A stretch of DNA of 64,000 nucleotides from Caproicibacter fermentans. Its GTDB lineage: Bacteria; Bacillota; Clostridia; Oscillospirales; Acutalibacteraceae. A model generated the notes under the pieces. It worked only from the letters and a program-made list of their open reading frames with translations, was not told the origin of the DNA and did not search any database. The DNA is taken from positions 1 through 64,000 of the forward strand of contig NZ_VWXL01000010.1 of the NCBI RefSeq assembly GCF_009746625.1, written 5' to 3'. A program made the position numbers and the translations under genes. Below, piece by piece: positions 41,905 to 50,817 of the stretch (position 1 is the stretch's first letter; each line of letters starts with the position of its first letter).

Positions 41905-42379
41905 CGTCAAAACCTCCTGTCAAAGAGTTTTTCAGCGCGGCGCGCGCCCGGAACAGCCAGGAGGACACCGTGTTTTCCCTCCTGCGCAGGATGTGTGAAA
42001 TCTCCCTGACGCTGTACCCTTCGTAATAATAAAGGTAAATCACGTTCCGGTACGGAACGGGAAGGCACAGCACCGCGTCCAGTACTTCCGTGCTGTGCGG
42101 GGAATCGGGGACCGACTCCTCCAGCGCGACGGTCGGCCGGTTCCGCGCCGATTTCAGAAAATCCCGGCACTGATTGACGGTGACGCGGATCATCCAGGCT
42201 TTTTCGTGTTCCGGGGAAGCGAACGAACGGCGCGCGGTGATCCGTTTCAGGAAAACCTCCTGCGCGATGTCCTCGGCGTCCGCTCTGGCTTTCACATTGT
42301 GAAGGGCAATCCGAAGCACCATGTCGGAATAGCGGTTTAAAAGCTCCTCCGCTTCTCCGCTAGGCTCTGCTGCTTTCAT
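41894..42379 (-). CDS. ECF-type RNA polymerase sigma factor
   Basis: 161 aa. Region 2 (about 10-75) with DMVLRIALHNVKARADAEDIAQEVFLK; region 4 (about 105-155) with LPVPYRNVIYLYYYEGYSVREISHIL and a helix-turn-helix. Typical size of extracytoplasmic-function sigma factors. The ATG 42379 follows AAAGGGGAGA. It overlaps the serpin gene, so both are made together. Target promoters are not evident; autoregulation is likely. Confidence 0.9.
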   Translation of the reverse strand: MKAAEPSGEAEELLNRYSDMVLRIALHNVKARADAEDIAQEVFLKRITARRSFASPEHEKAWMIRVTVNQCRDFLKSARNRPTVALEESVPDSPHSTEVLDAVLCLPVPYRNVIYLYYYEGYSVREISHILRRRENTVSSWLFRARAALKNSLTGGFDDES

Positions 42380-42517
42380 CCATTTCTCCCCTTTCAAATA
42401 GAATACGATTGAGGCGCCGATTTCCTTGCGCCCGGGTAAAAAATTTCCGCCGTTTTCCACTCCGGCCCGCATACCCCGCAAATTCAGAAATAATTTTCAG
42501 TTCGTTCATATTTGGGC

Positions 42518-42545
42518 TTGCAACAAGGTATCTCTATGGTATAAA
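42518..42545 (+). promoter_or_regulatory. sigma-A promoter of glnA
   Basis: TTGCAA at 42518-42523, 16-nt spacer, TATAAA at 42540-42545. Transcription would start near 42552, about 108 nt before glnA. Confidence 0.6.
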
Positions 42546-42583
42546 ATAAGGATGTAAAACAGTATGCGAAGATTACAATGAAT

Positions 42584-42621
42584 GGGCAACGGGGTCCGAC
42601 ACGCTGTGCCGGGTTTTTTTT
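42584..42621 (+). promoter_or_regulatory. glnA leader attenuator: A1/G4 hexaloop hairpin overlapping a terminator
   Basis: GGGC-AACGGG-GTCC (42584-42597) forms a hairpin with a six-base loop, A at 1 and G at 4. The next fold, CCG-a-CAC-gct-GTG-c-CGG (42596-42612), is followed by eight T (42614-42621), an intrinsic terminator only 38 nt before glnA. The two share 42595-42597 and exclude each other. This is the ANTAR antiterminator layout, as known for some clostridial glutamine synthetase genes. A second upstream hexaloop was not found. Confidence 0.6.
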
Positions 42622-42659
42622 GACTTTATTTAAAATCTTACCGTCGGGAGGTATGCGGA

Positions 42660-43997
42660 ATGGGCCATTACAGCAAAGAGGATATCTACAAGCTGATGGA
42701 TGAAAACGACGTTACGTTCATTCGTCTGCAGTTTACGGATATTACGGGAATGATGAAGAACGTCGCGATCACCAAAAATCAGCTGAAAAAAGCGCTGAAC
42801 AACCAGTGCGTGTTCGACGGCTCGTCTCTTGACGGTTTCGCGCGCGACGCGGAATCGGACATGTGCCTGCACCCGGACCGGGACACGTTTACCATGCTTC
42901 CCTGGCGGCCGACTCACGACGGGGTCGCGCGTTTTATCTGCGACGTCTATTCCCCGGACGGCGAGCCCTATGACGGCGACCCCCGGCGGATCCTGAAAAA
43001 AGAAATGAAAAAGGCAGAGGAACTCGGGATCGAGTTTAATGTTGGTCCGGAATGCGAATTCTTCCTGTTCGAAATGGACGATTACGGCAGGCCGACCACG
43101 CAGACGCGCGACACCGCGGGCTATTTCGACCTCGGCTCCATTGATATCGGCGGCGATATCCGCCGCGAAATCTGCCTGACGCTGGAAAGCATGGGCTTTG
43201 AGGTGGAGGCCTCTCACCACGAAGCGGCGGTCGGGCAGCATGAAATTGACTTCAAATACGATACGGCGCTCAAAACGGCCGACAATATCATGACGTTTAA
43301 AATGGCGGTTAAATCGATGGCGAAGGCTTCCGGCGGTTACGCGACCTTTATGCCGAAACCCCGTTCGGATGTGAGCGGCTCCGGAATGCATCTTCACATG
43401 TCGCTGATGCGCGACGGAAAAAATCTGTTCGACGGCCCTGACGATCCGTCCGGCAACGGCCTGAGCGAGACGGCCTACCGGTTTATGGCCGGGCTTCTCG
43501 CGCATGCCAGGGCGCTGACCGCGGTCTGCAATCCGACCGTCAATTCCTACAAGCGCCTTGCTTCCGGTTACGAGGCGCCCGTTCACATCACGTGGTCCTG
43601 CCGCAACCGCAGCCCGCTCGTACGCATCCCCTCTTCCCGGGGAAAAGGGGCCCGCATTGAATTCCGTTCCCCGGACCCTTCCGCGAACCCGTACCTGATG
43701 CTTGCATGCTGCCTGGCGGCCGGACTGGACGGCGTTGAGAAGAAGATGACGCCGCCGCCCGCGACGGACTGCGACCTGTTCGACCTGCCGGAGGAAAAAA
43801 TCAATGAAATGGGGATTGAAACGCTTCCGCTCAGCCTGATTGACGCCATGGAAGCGCTGAAAAGCGATCCGGTAATTGCGAATGTGCTTGGGGGGCACGC
43901 CCTGCATAATTTCCTGCTGGAAAAAGAGCGGGAATGGGCTCGCTACACCCGCGCGGTGACCGACTGGGAAATTGAAAATTACTTGCAGAAATATTAA
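42660..43997 (+). CDS. glnA: glutamine synthetase type I
   Basis: 445 aa, length of the Gram-positive GSI-alpha type. DGSSLDGFARDAESDM near residue 52, NVGPECEFFLF near 127, EASHHEAAVGQHEIDF near 184, and SGSGMHLHMSLM near 238 are the catalytic segments. The adenylylation-site Tyr region of GSI-beta is absent. Start ATG 42660 after GGGAGG. A second, different glutamine synthetase (type III) lies at 27815-29908. Confidence 0.95.
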   Translation: MGHYSKEDIYKLMDENDVTFIRLQFTDITGMMKNVAITKNQLKKALNNQCVFDGSSLDGFARDAESDMCLHPDRDTFTMLPWRPTHDGVARFICDVYSPDGEPYDGDPRRILKKEMKKAEELGIEFNVGPECEFFLFEMDDYGRPTTQTRDTAGYFDLGSIDIGGDIRREICLTLESMGFEVEASHHEAAVGQHEIDFKYDTALKTADNIMTFKMAVKSMAKASGGYATFMPKPRSDVSGSGMHLHMSLMRDGKNLFDGPDDPSGNGLSETAYRFMAGLLAHARALTAVCNPTVNSYKRLASGYEAPVHITWSCRNRSPLVRIPSSRGKGARIEFRSPDPSANPYLMLACCLAAGLDGVEKKMTPPPATDCDLFDLPEEKINEMGIETLPLSLIDAMEALKSDPVIANVLGGHALHNFLLEKEREWARYTRAVTDWEIENYLQKY

Positions 43998-44032
43998 GCC
44001 GGGGCCGTCTGTATGGCCCTGAACGGCCGTAC

Positions 44033-44066
44033 CCCGCCGCTGCGGCAGCAGCGGCGGGACTTTTTT
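44033..44066 (+). terminator. glnA terminator
   Basis: CCCGCCGCTG (44033-44042) pairs with CAGCGGCGGG (44049-44058), then AC and TTTTTT. Confidence 0.85.
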
Positions 44067-44135
44067 CGTCCGGTCTTGAATTCGTTTCTGCGGAGAGCTA
44101 AAATAGGAACATTATTTGATACGGAAGGCGATGAG

Positions 44136-44999
44136 ATGCCGTTGCAAAAAAACGTTCTGGCCGTACACGATATTTCCTGCGTCGGGAAATGCTCGCTGAC
44201 GGTGGCGCTGCCGATCCTATCCGCGGCGGGCTGCACCGTCAGCGTTCTGCCGACGGCGGTGCTTTCGACGCATACAGGGGGATTCACGGGGTTTACGTTC
44301 CGGGACCTGACCGAGGATATTCCGAAAATCGCGGACCATTGGAAATCACTGGGACTGCGGTTCGACGCGTTTTACACCGGATACCTTGGCTCGTTTGACC
44401 AGCTCCGGCTGGTTTCCGGGCTGATTGACGAATTGGCCGCGCCGGGGGCGATGGTGTGCGTTGATCCGGTCATGGCGGACAACGGCAGTCTGTACGCTTC
44501 TTTTGGCCCTGAATTCCCGCAGGGGATGGCGGCTCTCTGCCGGAAGGCGGACCTGATTTTGCCGAACCGGACGGAGGCTGCGCTGCTGCTGGGGGAGCCG
44601 TACCGGGAGGGCCGGCAGGACCGGAGGACTGCGGAGGAAATGCTTCGGCGGCTGTCGGAGCTTGGCCCCCGCCGCGTGGTCTTGACGGGCGTTTCTTTCA
44701 GCGCGGAACAAACCGGATGCGCCGCGTACGACCGCGAGACGGGTGAATTCCGCTTCGCGTTCGCTCCGAAAATCGAAGGGAATTACCACGGCACGGGCGA
44801 CGTGTTTGCCAGCGCGCTGATCGGCGCGCTGATGAACGGCTTCTCCCTCGGCGCGGCTGCTCAAGAGGCCGTCGACTTTACGCAGCGTGCGATTGCCCGG
44901 ACTCATCTGGCGGGGACGGACGTGCGCTACGGCGTAAATTTTGAAGAGGGAATCCCTTCCTATGCGCAAAGACTGGCTCCGGACCCGGAGGCTTTGTAA
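44136..44999 (+). CDS. pyridoxine/pyridoxamine kinase (PdxY/PdxK-like)
   Basis: 287 aa. Ribokinase-like fold. VLAVHDISCVGKCSLT at the start, PTAVLSTHTGGF near residue 44, GYLGS near 84, VDPVMADNG near 112, and YHGTGDVFASALIGA near 215 with the catalytic Asp. Phosphorylates B6 vitamers to feed pyridoxal phosphate. Start ATG 44136 with GGAAGG upstream. Single gene after the glnA terminator. Confidence 0.88.
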   Translation: MPLQKNVLAVHDISCVGKCSLTVALPILSAAGCTVSVLPTAVLSTHTGGFTGFTFRDLTEDIPKIADHWKSLGLRFDAFYTGYLGSFDQLRLVSGLIDELAAPGAMVCVDPVMADNGSLYASFGPEFPQGMAALCRKADLILPNRTEAALLLGEPYREGRQDRRTAEEMLRRLSELGPRRVVLTGVSFSAEQTGCAAYDRETGEFRFAFAPKIEGNYHGTGDVFASALIGALMNGFSLGAAAQEAVDFTQRAIARTHLAGTDVRYGVNFEEGIPSYAQRLAPDPEAL

Positions 45000-45074
45000 C
45001 GGAACCGTGAAAAAAAGGAAAATCTTGGCTGCCGGAAATTTCCGGCTCGTATTCAATAGAGAAAGGCGACTGGA

Positions 45075-46508
45075 ATGAAACATAAAATCCGTACGGAAGC
45101 ATTTGACCTGATGCAGTATTTTTATACTTCGGCGCACAATCCGCTGATCCGCGCGATAATCCGCTTTTCGGGGCGTCTGGACCCGGATGTGCTCAGACGC
45201 GCGGTTGAGCTTTCGGTTTCCGCGGTTCCCGTTTTCCGGTGCGTCTTTTCATCGGAAACGCACGGCTGGGAAGACAAGGGATTCGGGGCGGACCGGATCG
45301 TGAGCGTGTCGGAAAACACGGAGGGCGCCGCGGCGGAAGAACGCCTGCTGCTGGATACGATCAGGCTGGATTCGGAGCCGCAGCTGAAAATCCATTTGGT
45401 GCGCGGGCCGGAATCCGACACCCTCTGCGTGATTATCAGCCATCTTGTGGCGGATGGGGCCGGGTTTAAGGAGTACCTGTACCTGCTGGCGTCCCTTTAC
45501 CGCCGCTGTTTGGAAAATCCCGGCTTTATTGTACCGCCTGAGCCGCTGGACCGCGACGTCGGACAGGTTTTCAGGGGGATGGGCGCGGCGGAGCGAATCA
45601 GGGTCCTGCGTTCCCCTGTTAAAATTGAAAAACAGGAGCCGGAAATGTTTCTGCCGATGGAAAAAGAGGAGGGGGAGCCGGTCACCGTTCTGCGCCGCGT
45701 CGAAAGCGAGCTTCTCACGGAGCTGAAGCGGTATGCAAAAAAGAGGGGAGCAACCTTCAATGACCTTATGCTGACGGCATACGGACGCGCGCACCATGCG
45801 ATCACGGGGTGCGCGGAATTCTCGATTCCCTGTCCGGTTGATTTGCGCAAGTACCTTTCCGAAAGCGAAAAGTGCGGAATCTGCAACCTGACGAGCAATT
45901 ACATTTGCCGCTTTTCGATGAAAAAAAACGAGCCGTTTGAAGAGACCCTCGGGAAAACCGCCGCCCAGATGTCCTCACAGAAGGAAAACCGGAACTGCCT
46001 GAAAGGCCCGCTTGTTCTGGATTTTCTGTTCGCCGTTCTGCCTTATTCCGCCGCGAAAAAACTTTTTGACAAGAAATTTTCAATTCCGGTTGTCTCCTTT
46101 ACGAATCTTGGGGTTTTGGATTGGCGCAGGCTCGATTTCGGCAACGGAAAAATCAATGACGCCTACCTTGCGACGGCGGTCAAGCACCCGCCCAGTTTTC
46201 AGGTTTCGGTTTCCACGTTCGGCGGCCGCTGCGCGCTTTGCAGCAGCCTGTACGCAACGGAGAAAAACAGGCGCGTCGCCGAACGGTTTCTGGACGGGAT
46301 GATTCAGGAACTGGAGAGCGCTGTTTCGCCTTCTTCGCATAAAGCTCCGGCGAAAAGCCAAAATAATGCCGGAGGTGGTTCCAGTGCCCAAAGACAGCCA
46401 GCCGGACAACAAGAAGGACCGGATTCGAAAGGCGAACGGGCAGACGCCCGTGACAAGGGAAAATCAAAATCAAAACCGAAACGCAAAAAAACAGTCCATC
46501 AAAAATAA
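45075..46508 (+). CDS. condensation-type acyltransferase with basic C-terminal tail
   Basis: 477 aa. Chloramphenicol-acetyltransferase-like fold: HLVADGAGFKEYLYLLASLY near residue 122 is the HxxxDG catalytic motif of condensation, alcohol acetyltransferase and PapA-type enzymes. A second conserved part, with STFGGR, lies near 377. The last ~65 residues are a Lys/Gln/Ser-rich tail (SKSKPKRKK), likely disordered. No peptide-synthetase or carrier-protein gene is nearby, so it probably acylates a small molecule or lipid. Start ATG 45075 after GAAAGG. Confidence 0.75.
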   Translation: MKHKIRTEAFDLMQYFYTSAHNPLIRAIIRFSGRLDPDVLRRAVELSVSAVPVFRCVFSSETHGWEDKGFGADRIVSVSENTEGAAAEERLLLDTIRLDSEPQLKIHLVRGPESDTLCVIISHLVADGAGFKEYLYLLASLYRRCLENPGFIVPPEPLDRDVGQVFRGMGAAERIRVLRSPVKIEKQEPEMFLPMEKEEGEPVTVLRRVESELLTELKRYAKKRGATFNDLMLTAYGRAHHAITGCAEFSIPCPVDLRKYLSESEKCGICNLTSNYICRFSMKKNEPFEETLGKTAAQMSSQKENRNCLKGPLVLDFLFAVLPYSAAKKLFDKKFSIPVVSFTNLGVLDWRRLDFGNGKINDAYLATAVKHPPSFQVSVSTFGGRCALCSSLYATEKNRRVAERFLDGMIQELESAVSPSSHKAPAKSQNNAGGGSSAQRQPAGQQEGPDSKGERADARDKGKSKSKPKRKKTVHQK

Positions 46509-46532
46509 CGATGTATAAAAGAGGGTGCCTCA

Positions 46533-46676
46533 ATGGCGAAAGCGGGAATGCGGCGCCCCGATTCCGGAGAGCCGACGCAAAGCAGTAAAAAAGCGCATAT
46601 GCCGAGGAACACGCGTCCGGTGCCGGAGCTGCAGGGCAAAGCAAAACACGGGGAAAAACGCGCGCGGCCGACGTAA
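46533..46676 (+). CDS. small basic conserved hypothetical protein
   Basis: 47 aa, very basic and Pro-rich: MAKAGMRRPDSGEP near the start and PVPELQGKAKHGEKRARP at the end. I believe similar short proteins occur in clostridia without known function. ATG 46533 follows GAGGGTG at normal distance, 24 nt after the acyltransferase stop, so the two are probably co-transcribed. A strong terminator follows. Confidence 0.65.
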   Translation: MAKAGMRRPDSGEPTQSSKKAHMPRNTRPVPELQGKAKHGEKRARPT

Positions 46677-46679
46677 CGG

Positions 46680-46714
46680 GCAGGGGAAAAAGCGGTTTTC
46701 GCTTTTTCCCCTGC
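46680..46714 (+). terminator. terminator after the 47-aa gene
   Basis: GCAGGGGAAAAAGCG (46680-46694) pairs perfectly with CGCTTTTTCCCCTGC (46700-46714). The T-run is inside the stem, and a weak CTTTTCCCC follows. The rest to 46929 shows no gene. Confidence 0.7.
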
Positions 46715-46929
46715 GCCTTTTCCCCTCCGGACAGCCGGGGCATGCGCGCGGGCGTGGCCTGCTCAGGGGCGGAGATAGGCGTATCAAATCCATATCATCA
46801 CTATAATACCAAATTCCGGACTTTGTAAGGCTTTTTTGCAAAATTCGGATCTGGGCATCGCAGGGCAAAGACAGATTTGCGCGGGCATGCTATACTATTA
46901 CAAAATGATTGATCGGGGGAGCTGCCGTA

Positions 46930-47397
46930 ATGGGCGAAATCATCACCATCTATAAAATCAACTGCTATTCCGCGCCGGAACCGGAGCAGGAGGGGGAAAG
47001 CTGCTCCCTGCTTCCGTGGAGGAATCAGCCGGGCGTAACCGGCCGTGACGACGGCGGAAGGGACTATGTTCTGCCGGAGGAGTACGGCGCGGGCATCGCG
47101 CCGGGCGGCGACCCTGCCGTGTTCAGCGCGGAGGGCGGCCTTTGCGGGCTGATGCTGCACAACGGCTGCCCGCTTTTGATCGATGAAAAAAAACGGCGGG
47201 CTTATCTTTTGGAGCCGGTCAAAAAAATCGCGTCATACCGGCAGGCAACCGGCATGACGCTCGCCGAGCTTGCAGAACGGCTTTCCGTTACGCCTCAGCT
47301 GCTGTATCAGTGGGAAAACCTCGAGCGTGAGCCGGATGAGGAAATCCTGCTTCAAATCGCGTCGATTCTGGGCTGTAATCCGTCGGATTTGCGATAA
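46930..47397 (+). CDS. XRE helix-turn-helix protein with unknown N-terminal domain
   Basis: 155 aa. The N-terminal ~95 residues are not recognised and contain four Cys and acidic Gly-rich loops. The C-terminal ~60 residues form a Cro/CI-type helix-turn-helix (SYRQATGMTLAELAERLSVTPQLLYQWENLE), ending ASILGCNPSDLR. Start ATG 46930 after GGGGGAG. It precedes the suf promoter but nothing links it to suf control. Confidence 0.7.
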   Translation: MGEIITIYKINCYSAPEPEQEGESCSLLPWRNQPGVTGRDDGGRDYVLPEEYGAGIAPGGDPAVFSAEGGLCGLMLHNGCPLLIDEKKRRAYLLEPVKKIASYRQATGMTLAELAERLSVTPQLLYQWENLEREPDEEILLQIASILGCNPSDLR

Positions 47398-47414
47398 AAA
47401 ATTTCTTCCGCGGC

Positions 47415-47443
47415 TTGCAAAGTAGACCGTTTCCGTCTATAAT
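47415..47443 (+). promoter_or_regulatory. sigma-A promoter of the suf operon
   Basis: TTGCAA at 47415-47420, 17-nt spacer, perfect TATAAT at 47438-47443. A GGGCAAATGCCC hairpin (47474-47485) lies in the ~70-nt leader. Confidence 0.8.
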
Positions 47444-47521
47444 GTAAATGCACATCAATTTAGTATACATTAAGGGCAAATGCCCGTTTCATTGTAAAAA
47501 GTCGGAGAGGTGGAAAAGTCA

Positions 47522-48259
47522 GTGCAACTTTTGGAAATCAGGGATCTTGCGGTCAGCGTGGAGGGCAATCAGATTCTCAGCGGGCTGAACCTTACCGTGG
47601 GAAAAGGAGAAGTCCATGTTCTGATGGGCCCGAACGGCGCGGGAAAGTCCACACTGGTCAACACCGTGATGGGACATCCTCAGTACCATGTGGACGGCGG
47701 CTCGATTCTGTTTGACGGACAAGACATTACAAACGCGCCGGCGAATGAACGAGCGAAAGCCGGGCTGTTTCTTTCATTCCAGAATCCGGAGGAAGTGCCG
47801 GGAATTTCGCTGGAAAATTTCATGCGCACGTCGCGCTATGCCGTAACGGGGAAGCCGGTAAAGCTGTTTGCCTATAAAAAAGAGCTGGCGCAGAAGATGG
47901 AGGAGCTCCACATGGATGAGGAGTATGCCTCCCGCTATTTAAACGTCGGGTTTTCCGGCGGGGAAAAGAAAAAGTCGGAAATTTTGCAGATGCTGATGCT
48001 GAACCCGAAGCTCGCAATTCTGGACGAAACGGATTCCGGCCTGGACGTGGACGCGGTCAAAATCGTCTCGAAGGGCGTCGAAAAATTCAGAAACGGAGAG
48101 AATTCCCTGCTGATTATTACGCACAATACGAAGATACTTGATTTCCTGCCGGTGGACGCCGTGCATATCCTGATGGGCGGCAGAATCCAACAAACGGGCG
48201 ACAGAACTCTGATCGACAGGATCAACGAATCGGGATTTCAGGGGCTTGAGGCCGTCTGA
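47522..48259 (+). CDS. sufC: Fe-S cluster assembly ATPase SufC
   Basis: 245 aa. Walker A GPNGAGKST near residue 37, signature FSGGEKKKSE near 146, Walker B LAILDETDSGLD near 165. It powers the SufBCD scaffold. Start GTG 47522 is chosen because GGAGAGG lies about 11 nt upstream and the length matches the family; GTG 47510 would overlap that site. First gene of sufCBDSU. Confidence 0.93.
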   Translation: MQLLEIRDLAVSVEGNQILSGLNLTVGKGEVHVLMGPNGAGKSTLVNTVMGHPQYHVDGGSILFDGQDITNAPANERAKAGLFLSFQNPEEVPGISLENFMRTSRYAVTGKPVKLFAYKKELAQKMEELHMDEEYASRYLNVGFSGGEKKKSEILQMLMLNPKLAILDETDSGLDVDAVKIVSKGVEKFRNGENSLLIITHNTKILDFLPVDAVHILMGGRIQQTGDRTLIDRINESGFQGLEAV

Positions 48260-48280
48260 GAACGCGGAGGGAAATAAGAG

Positions 48281-49702
48281 TTGAACGCTTTGCATAAAAG
48301 AAAAACACAGGTGGAGGACATCGACCGCACGGTTTACGATATACGCGACCGTGTCAACGCCTCCTATCAGGTCGGACAGGGTCTGACGGCGAAAATTGTC
48401 AATGAGATTTCCGCCGCGAAAAACGATCCGGAGTGGATGCGCCTGTTCCGGCTCAAATCGCTTCAGATCTACAACCGCCTGCGGCTGCCGGGCTGGGGGC
48501 CGCCGCTCGACGAACTGAATATGGATGAGATCGTCACCTACATCCGTCCGAACACCCAACTGAAAGCCAAATGGAACGAGGTGCCGGACGACATTAAAAA
48601 TACGTTTGAGCGCCTGGGAATTCCGGAAGCGGAACGCAAGTCGCTCGCGGGCGTCGGGGCGCAGTACGACTCTGAGGTCGTTTACCACAACGTGCGCGAG
48701 GAAGTCCGCCGTCAGGGCGTTATCTATACCGATATGGAAAGCGCGGTCCGGGACCCGGAATACGGCCCGATGGTTAAAAAGCATTTCATGAAGCTCGTCC
48801 CGCCGGAGGACCATAAATTCGTCGCCCTGCACGGGGCGGTCTGGTCGGGCGGTTCGTTTGTTTATGTTCCGCCGGGCGTCAATGTGGAAATTCCGCTTCA
48901 GTCCTATTTCCGGCTGAACGCGCCGGGCGCGGGCCAGTTCGAGCACACGCTGATTATCGTCGGCGAGGGCGCGAACCTCCACTTTATCGAGGGCTGCTCC
49001 GCGCCGAAATACAACGTTGCGAACCTGCACGCCGGGTGCGTCGAACTGTATGTGGGCAAAAACGCGCGCCTGCGTTACTCCACCATTGAAAACTGGTCGA
49101 AGAACATGTTCAACCTGAACACCAAGCGCGCGGTGGTCGAAGAGGGCGGGACCATCGAATGGGTGTCCGGCTCGTTCGGCTCCCATATTTCGAATTTGTA
49201 CCCGATGAGCATTTTAAAGGGCGAAGGCTCCCGCATGGAATTTACCGGCATCACCTTCGCCGGCCGCGGCCAGTCGCTCGACACGGGCGCGAAGGTGGTT
49301 CACGCGGCGCCGCATACCTATTCAAGCATCAACACCAAGTCGATTTCGAAAGACGGCGGCTGGTGCACCTACCGCAGCTCGGTCAGCGTCCTGCCGCAGG
49401 CGTACGGCTGCAAATCGTCCGTTTCGTGCGAATCCTTGATGCTGGACGACCGCTCCCGCTCCGACACGATTCCGGTTATGGACATCCGCAACGACGACGT
49501 GGACGTCGGACACGAAGCAAAGATCGGCCGCATCAGCGACGACGCGATTTTTTACCTGATGAGCCGCGGCATTTCCGAAGAGGACGCCAAGGCGATGATC
49601 GTGACCGGCTTTGCGGAGCCGATCGCCAAGGAACTCCCGGTGGAATACGCCGTGGAGATGAACAATCTGATTAAGCTGGAAATGGAGGGCTCCATCGGTT
49701 AA
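48281..49702 (+). CDS. sufB: Fe-S cluster assembly scaffold SufB
   Basis: 473 aa. Beta-helical scaffold on which clusters form. Conserved SYRLNAPGAGQFEHTLI-type segment near residue 210 (with F in place of the second residue), CSAPKYNVANLHAG near 242, and CKSSVSCESLMLDDRSRSDTIP near 380, ending with the family helices. Start TTG 48281 after GGAGGG. Confidence 0.94.
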   Translation: MNALHKRKTQVEDIDRTVYDIRDRVNASYQVGQGLTAKIVNEISAAKNDPEWMRLFRLKSLQIYNRLRLPGWGPPLDELNMDEIVTYIRPNTQLKAKWNEVPDDIKNTFERLGIPEAERKSLAGVGAQYDSEVVYHNVREEVRRQGVIYTDMESAVRDPEYGPMVKKHFMKLVPPEDHKFVALHGAVWSGGSFVYVPPGVNVEIPLQSYFRLNAPGAGQFEHTLIIVGEGANLHFIEGCSAPKYNVANLHAGCVELYVGKNARLRYSTIENWSKNMFNLNTKRAVVEEGGTIEWVSGSFGSHISNLYPMSILKGEGSRMEFTGITFAGRGQSLDTGAKVVHAAPHTYSSINTKSISKDGGWCTYRSSVSVLPQAYGCKSSVSCESLMLDDRSRSDTIPVMDIRNDDVDVGHEAKIGRISDDAIFYLMSRGISEEDAKAMIVTGFAEPIAKELPVEYAVEMNNLIKLEMEGSIG

Positions 49703-49722
49703 GGCCGGTGAAAGGGATTAAA

Positions 49723-50817
49723 ATGAATCTGGAACTGGAACATGTCAATTCCCTGCCGGCGCCCACCTGGTTCCGGCTGGGAATCAACGAAATCAAAATC
49801 GGGGAAACAATTCCCGAAATTCATCCGTACGACGGGCGGTATCTTTCCACAGAATTGCCGCGGAATGTTGAAATCTCTGCGGAACCGCTTCCCGCGCCGG
49901 AGCTTTCGACCGGCATGGGGGACGCGGTCAGGAATTTTACGGAGGACAACCGGACCTGCGGCGTCACGGTTCGCGTGCCGGACGGCGTGAAGGCGGAGCG
50001 ACCGGTGCATCTGACTTACCGCGTGGACGAAAAGAATCCTTCCGTACTGGACGTCACGACGGTTGTCGCCGGGGAGAACAGCGAAGTGACCGTCGTCATG
50101 AGCTACACATCGGCGGCGGATTTCCCCGGCTTCCACGGGGGGCTGACAAAGCTTTACGCGGGCAAGAACGCGGTGATCCGGCTGATTCAGGTGCAGATGC
50201 TCGGCGACAAATGCCTGCATTACGACGATGTGGGCGCGCAGTGCGCCGAAAACGGCGAAGTCAGCGTGATTCAGGCGGAGCTTGGCGGGAAAAGCGCGGC
50301 GGCCGGCCTGAAAGCCGCCCTGAAGGGCCGGAAAAGTCTGCTGAATCTGAATACCATCTATTTTGGCGACCGCAGCCGTTCCATTGATATTAATTATTTG
50401 GCGGAGCATACCGGCCGCGCGACACACAGTGAAATCCACGCGAGCGGCGCGCTGCTGGATGAAAGCCGCAAAACGTTCCGCGGAACCATCGATTTTGTTC
50501 GCGGCTCCAAACGCGCGGTCGGGCACGAAAGCGAGTACAGCCTGTTGTTCAGCCCGAAAGTCGTGAATCGCTCCGCACCGCTGATTTTGTGCGCGGAAGA
50601 GGATGTGGAGGGCCAGCACGCGGCCTCCGCCGGCAAGATCGACAGCAACCGCCTGTTTTACCTCATGTCCCGCGGATTAAGCGAGCTGGATGCGAGAAAA
50701 CTGCTGATCGAGGCGCAGTTCCGTCCGGTGACCGACCGGATTCCGGACCCGGCGCTGCGGGACGCGGTTTCCGAGTATGTGAAAGAGAGGCTGGAAGCCA
50801 TTGAATCCGTATCTTAA
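49723..50817 (+). CDS. sufD: Fe-S cluster assembly protein SufD
   Basis: 364 aa. Related to SufB and forms the SufBCD complex. Beta-helix core, then HESEYSLLFSPKVVNRSAPLI near residue 266 (quoted as two parts of the conserved end), EEDVEGQHAASAGKID near 289 and the C-terminal YLMSRGLSE. ATG 49723 with AAAGGG; GTG 49708 is a weaker alternative. Overlaps sufS by 17 nt. Confidence 0.92.
   Translation: MNLELEHVNSLPAPTWFRLGINEIKIGETIPEIHPYDGRYLSTELPRNVEISAEPLPAPELSTGMGDAVRNFTEDNRTCGVTVRVPDGVKAERPVHLTYRVDEKNPSVLDVTTVVAGENSEVTVVMSYTSAADFPGFHGGLTKLYAGKNAVIRLIQVQMLGDKCLHYDDVGAQCAENGEVSVIQAELGGKSAAAGLKAALKGRKSLLNLNTIYFGDRSRSIDINYLAEHTGRATHSEIHASGALLDESRKTFRGTIDFVRGSKRAVGHESEYSLLFSPKVVNRSAPLILCAEEDVEGQHAASAGKIDSNRLFYLMSRGLSELDARKLLIEAQFRPVTDRIPDPALRDAVSEYVKERLEAIESVS

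Noticed and set aside
42630-43907. 425-codon open frame on the minus strand
   Set aside because: Antisense to glnA; no family features, no promoter or ribosome site.
47939-49186. 415-codon open frame on the minus strand
   Set aside because: Antisense to sufC and sufB; a shadow of their codon bias.
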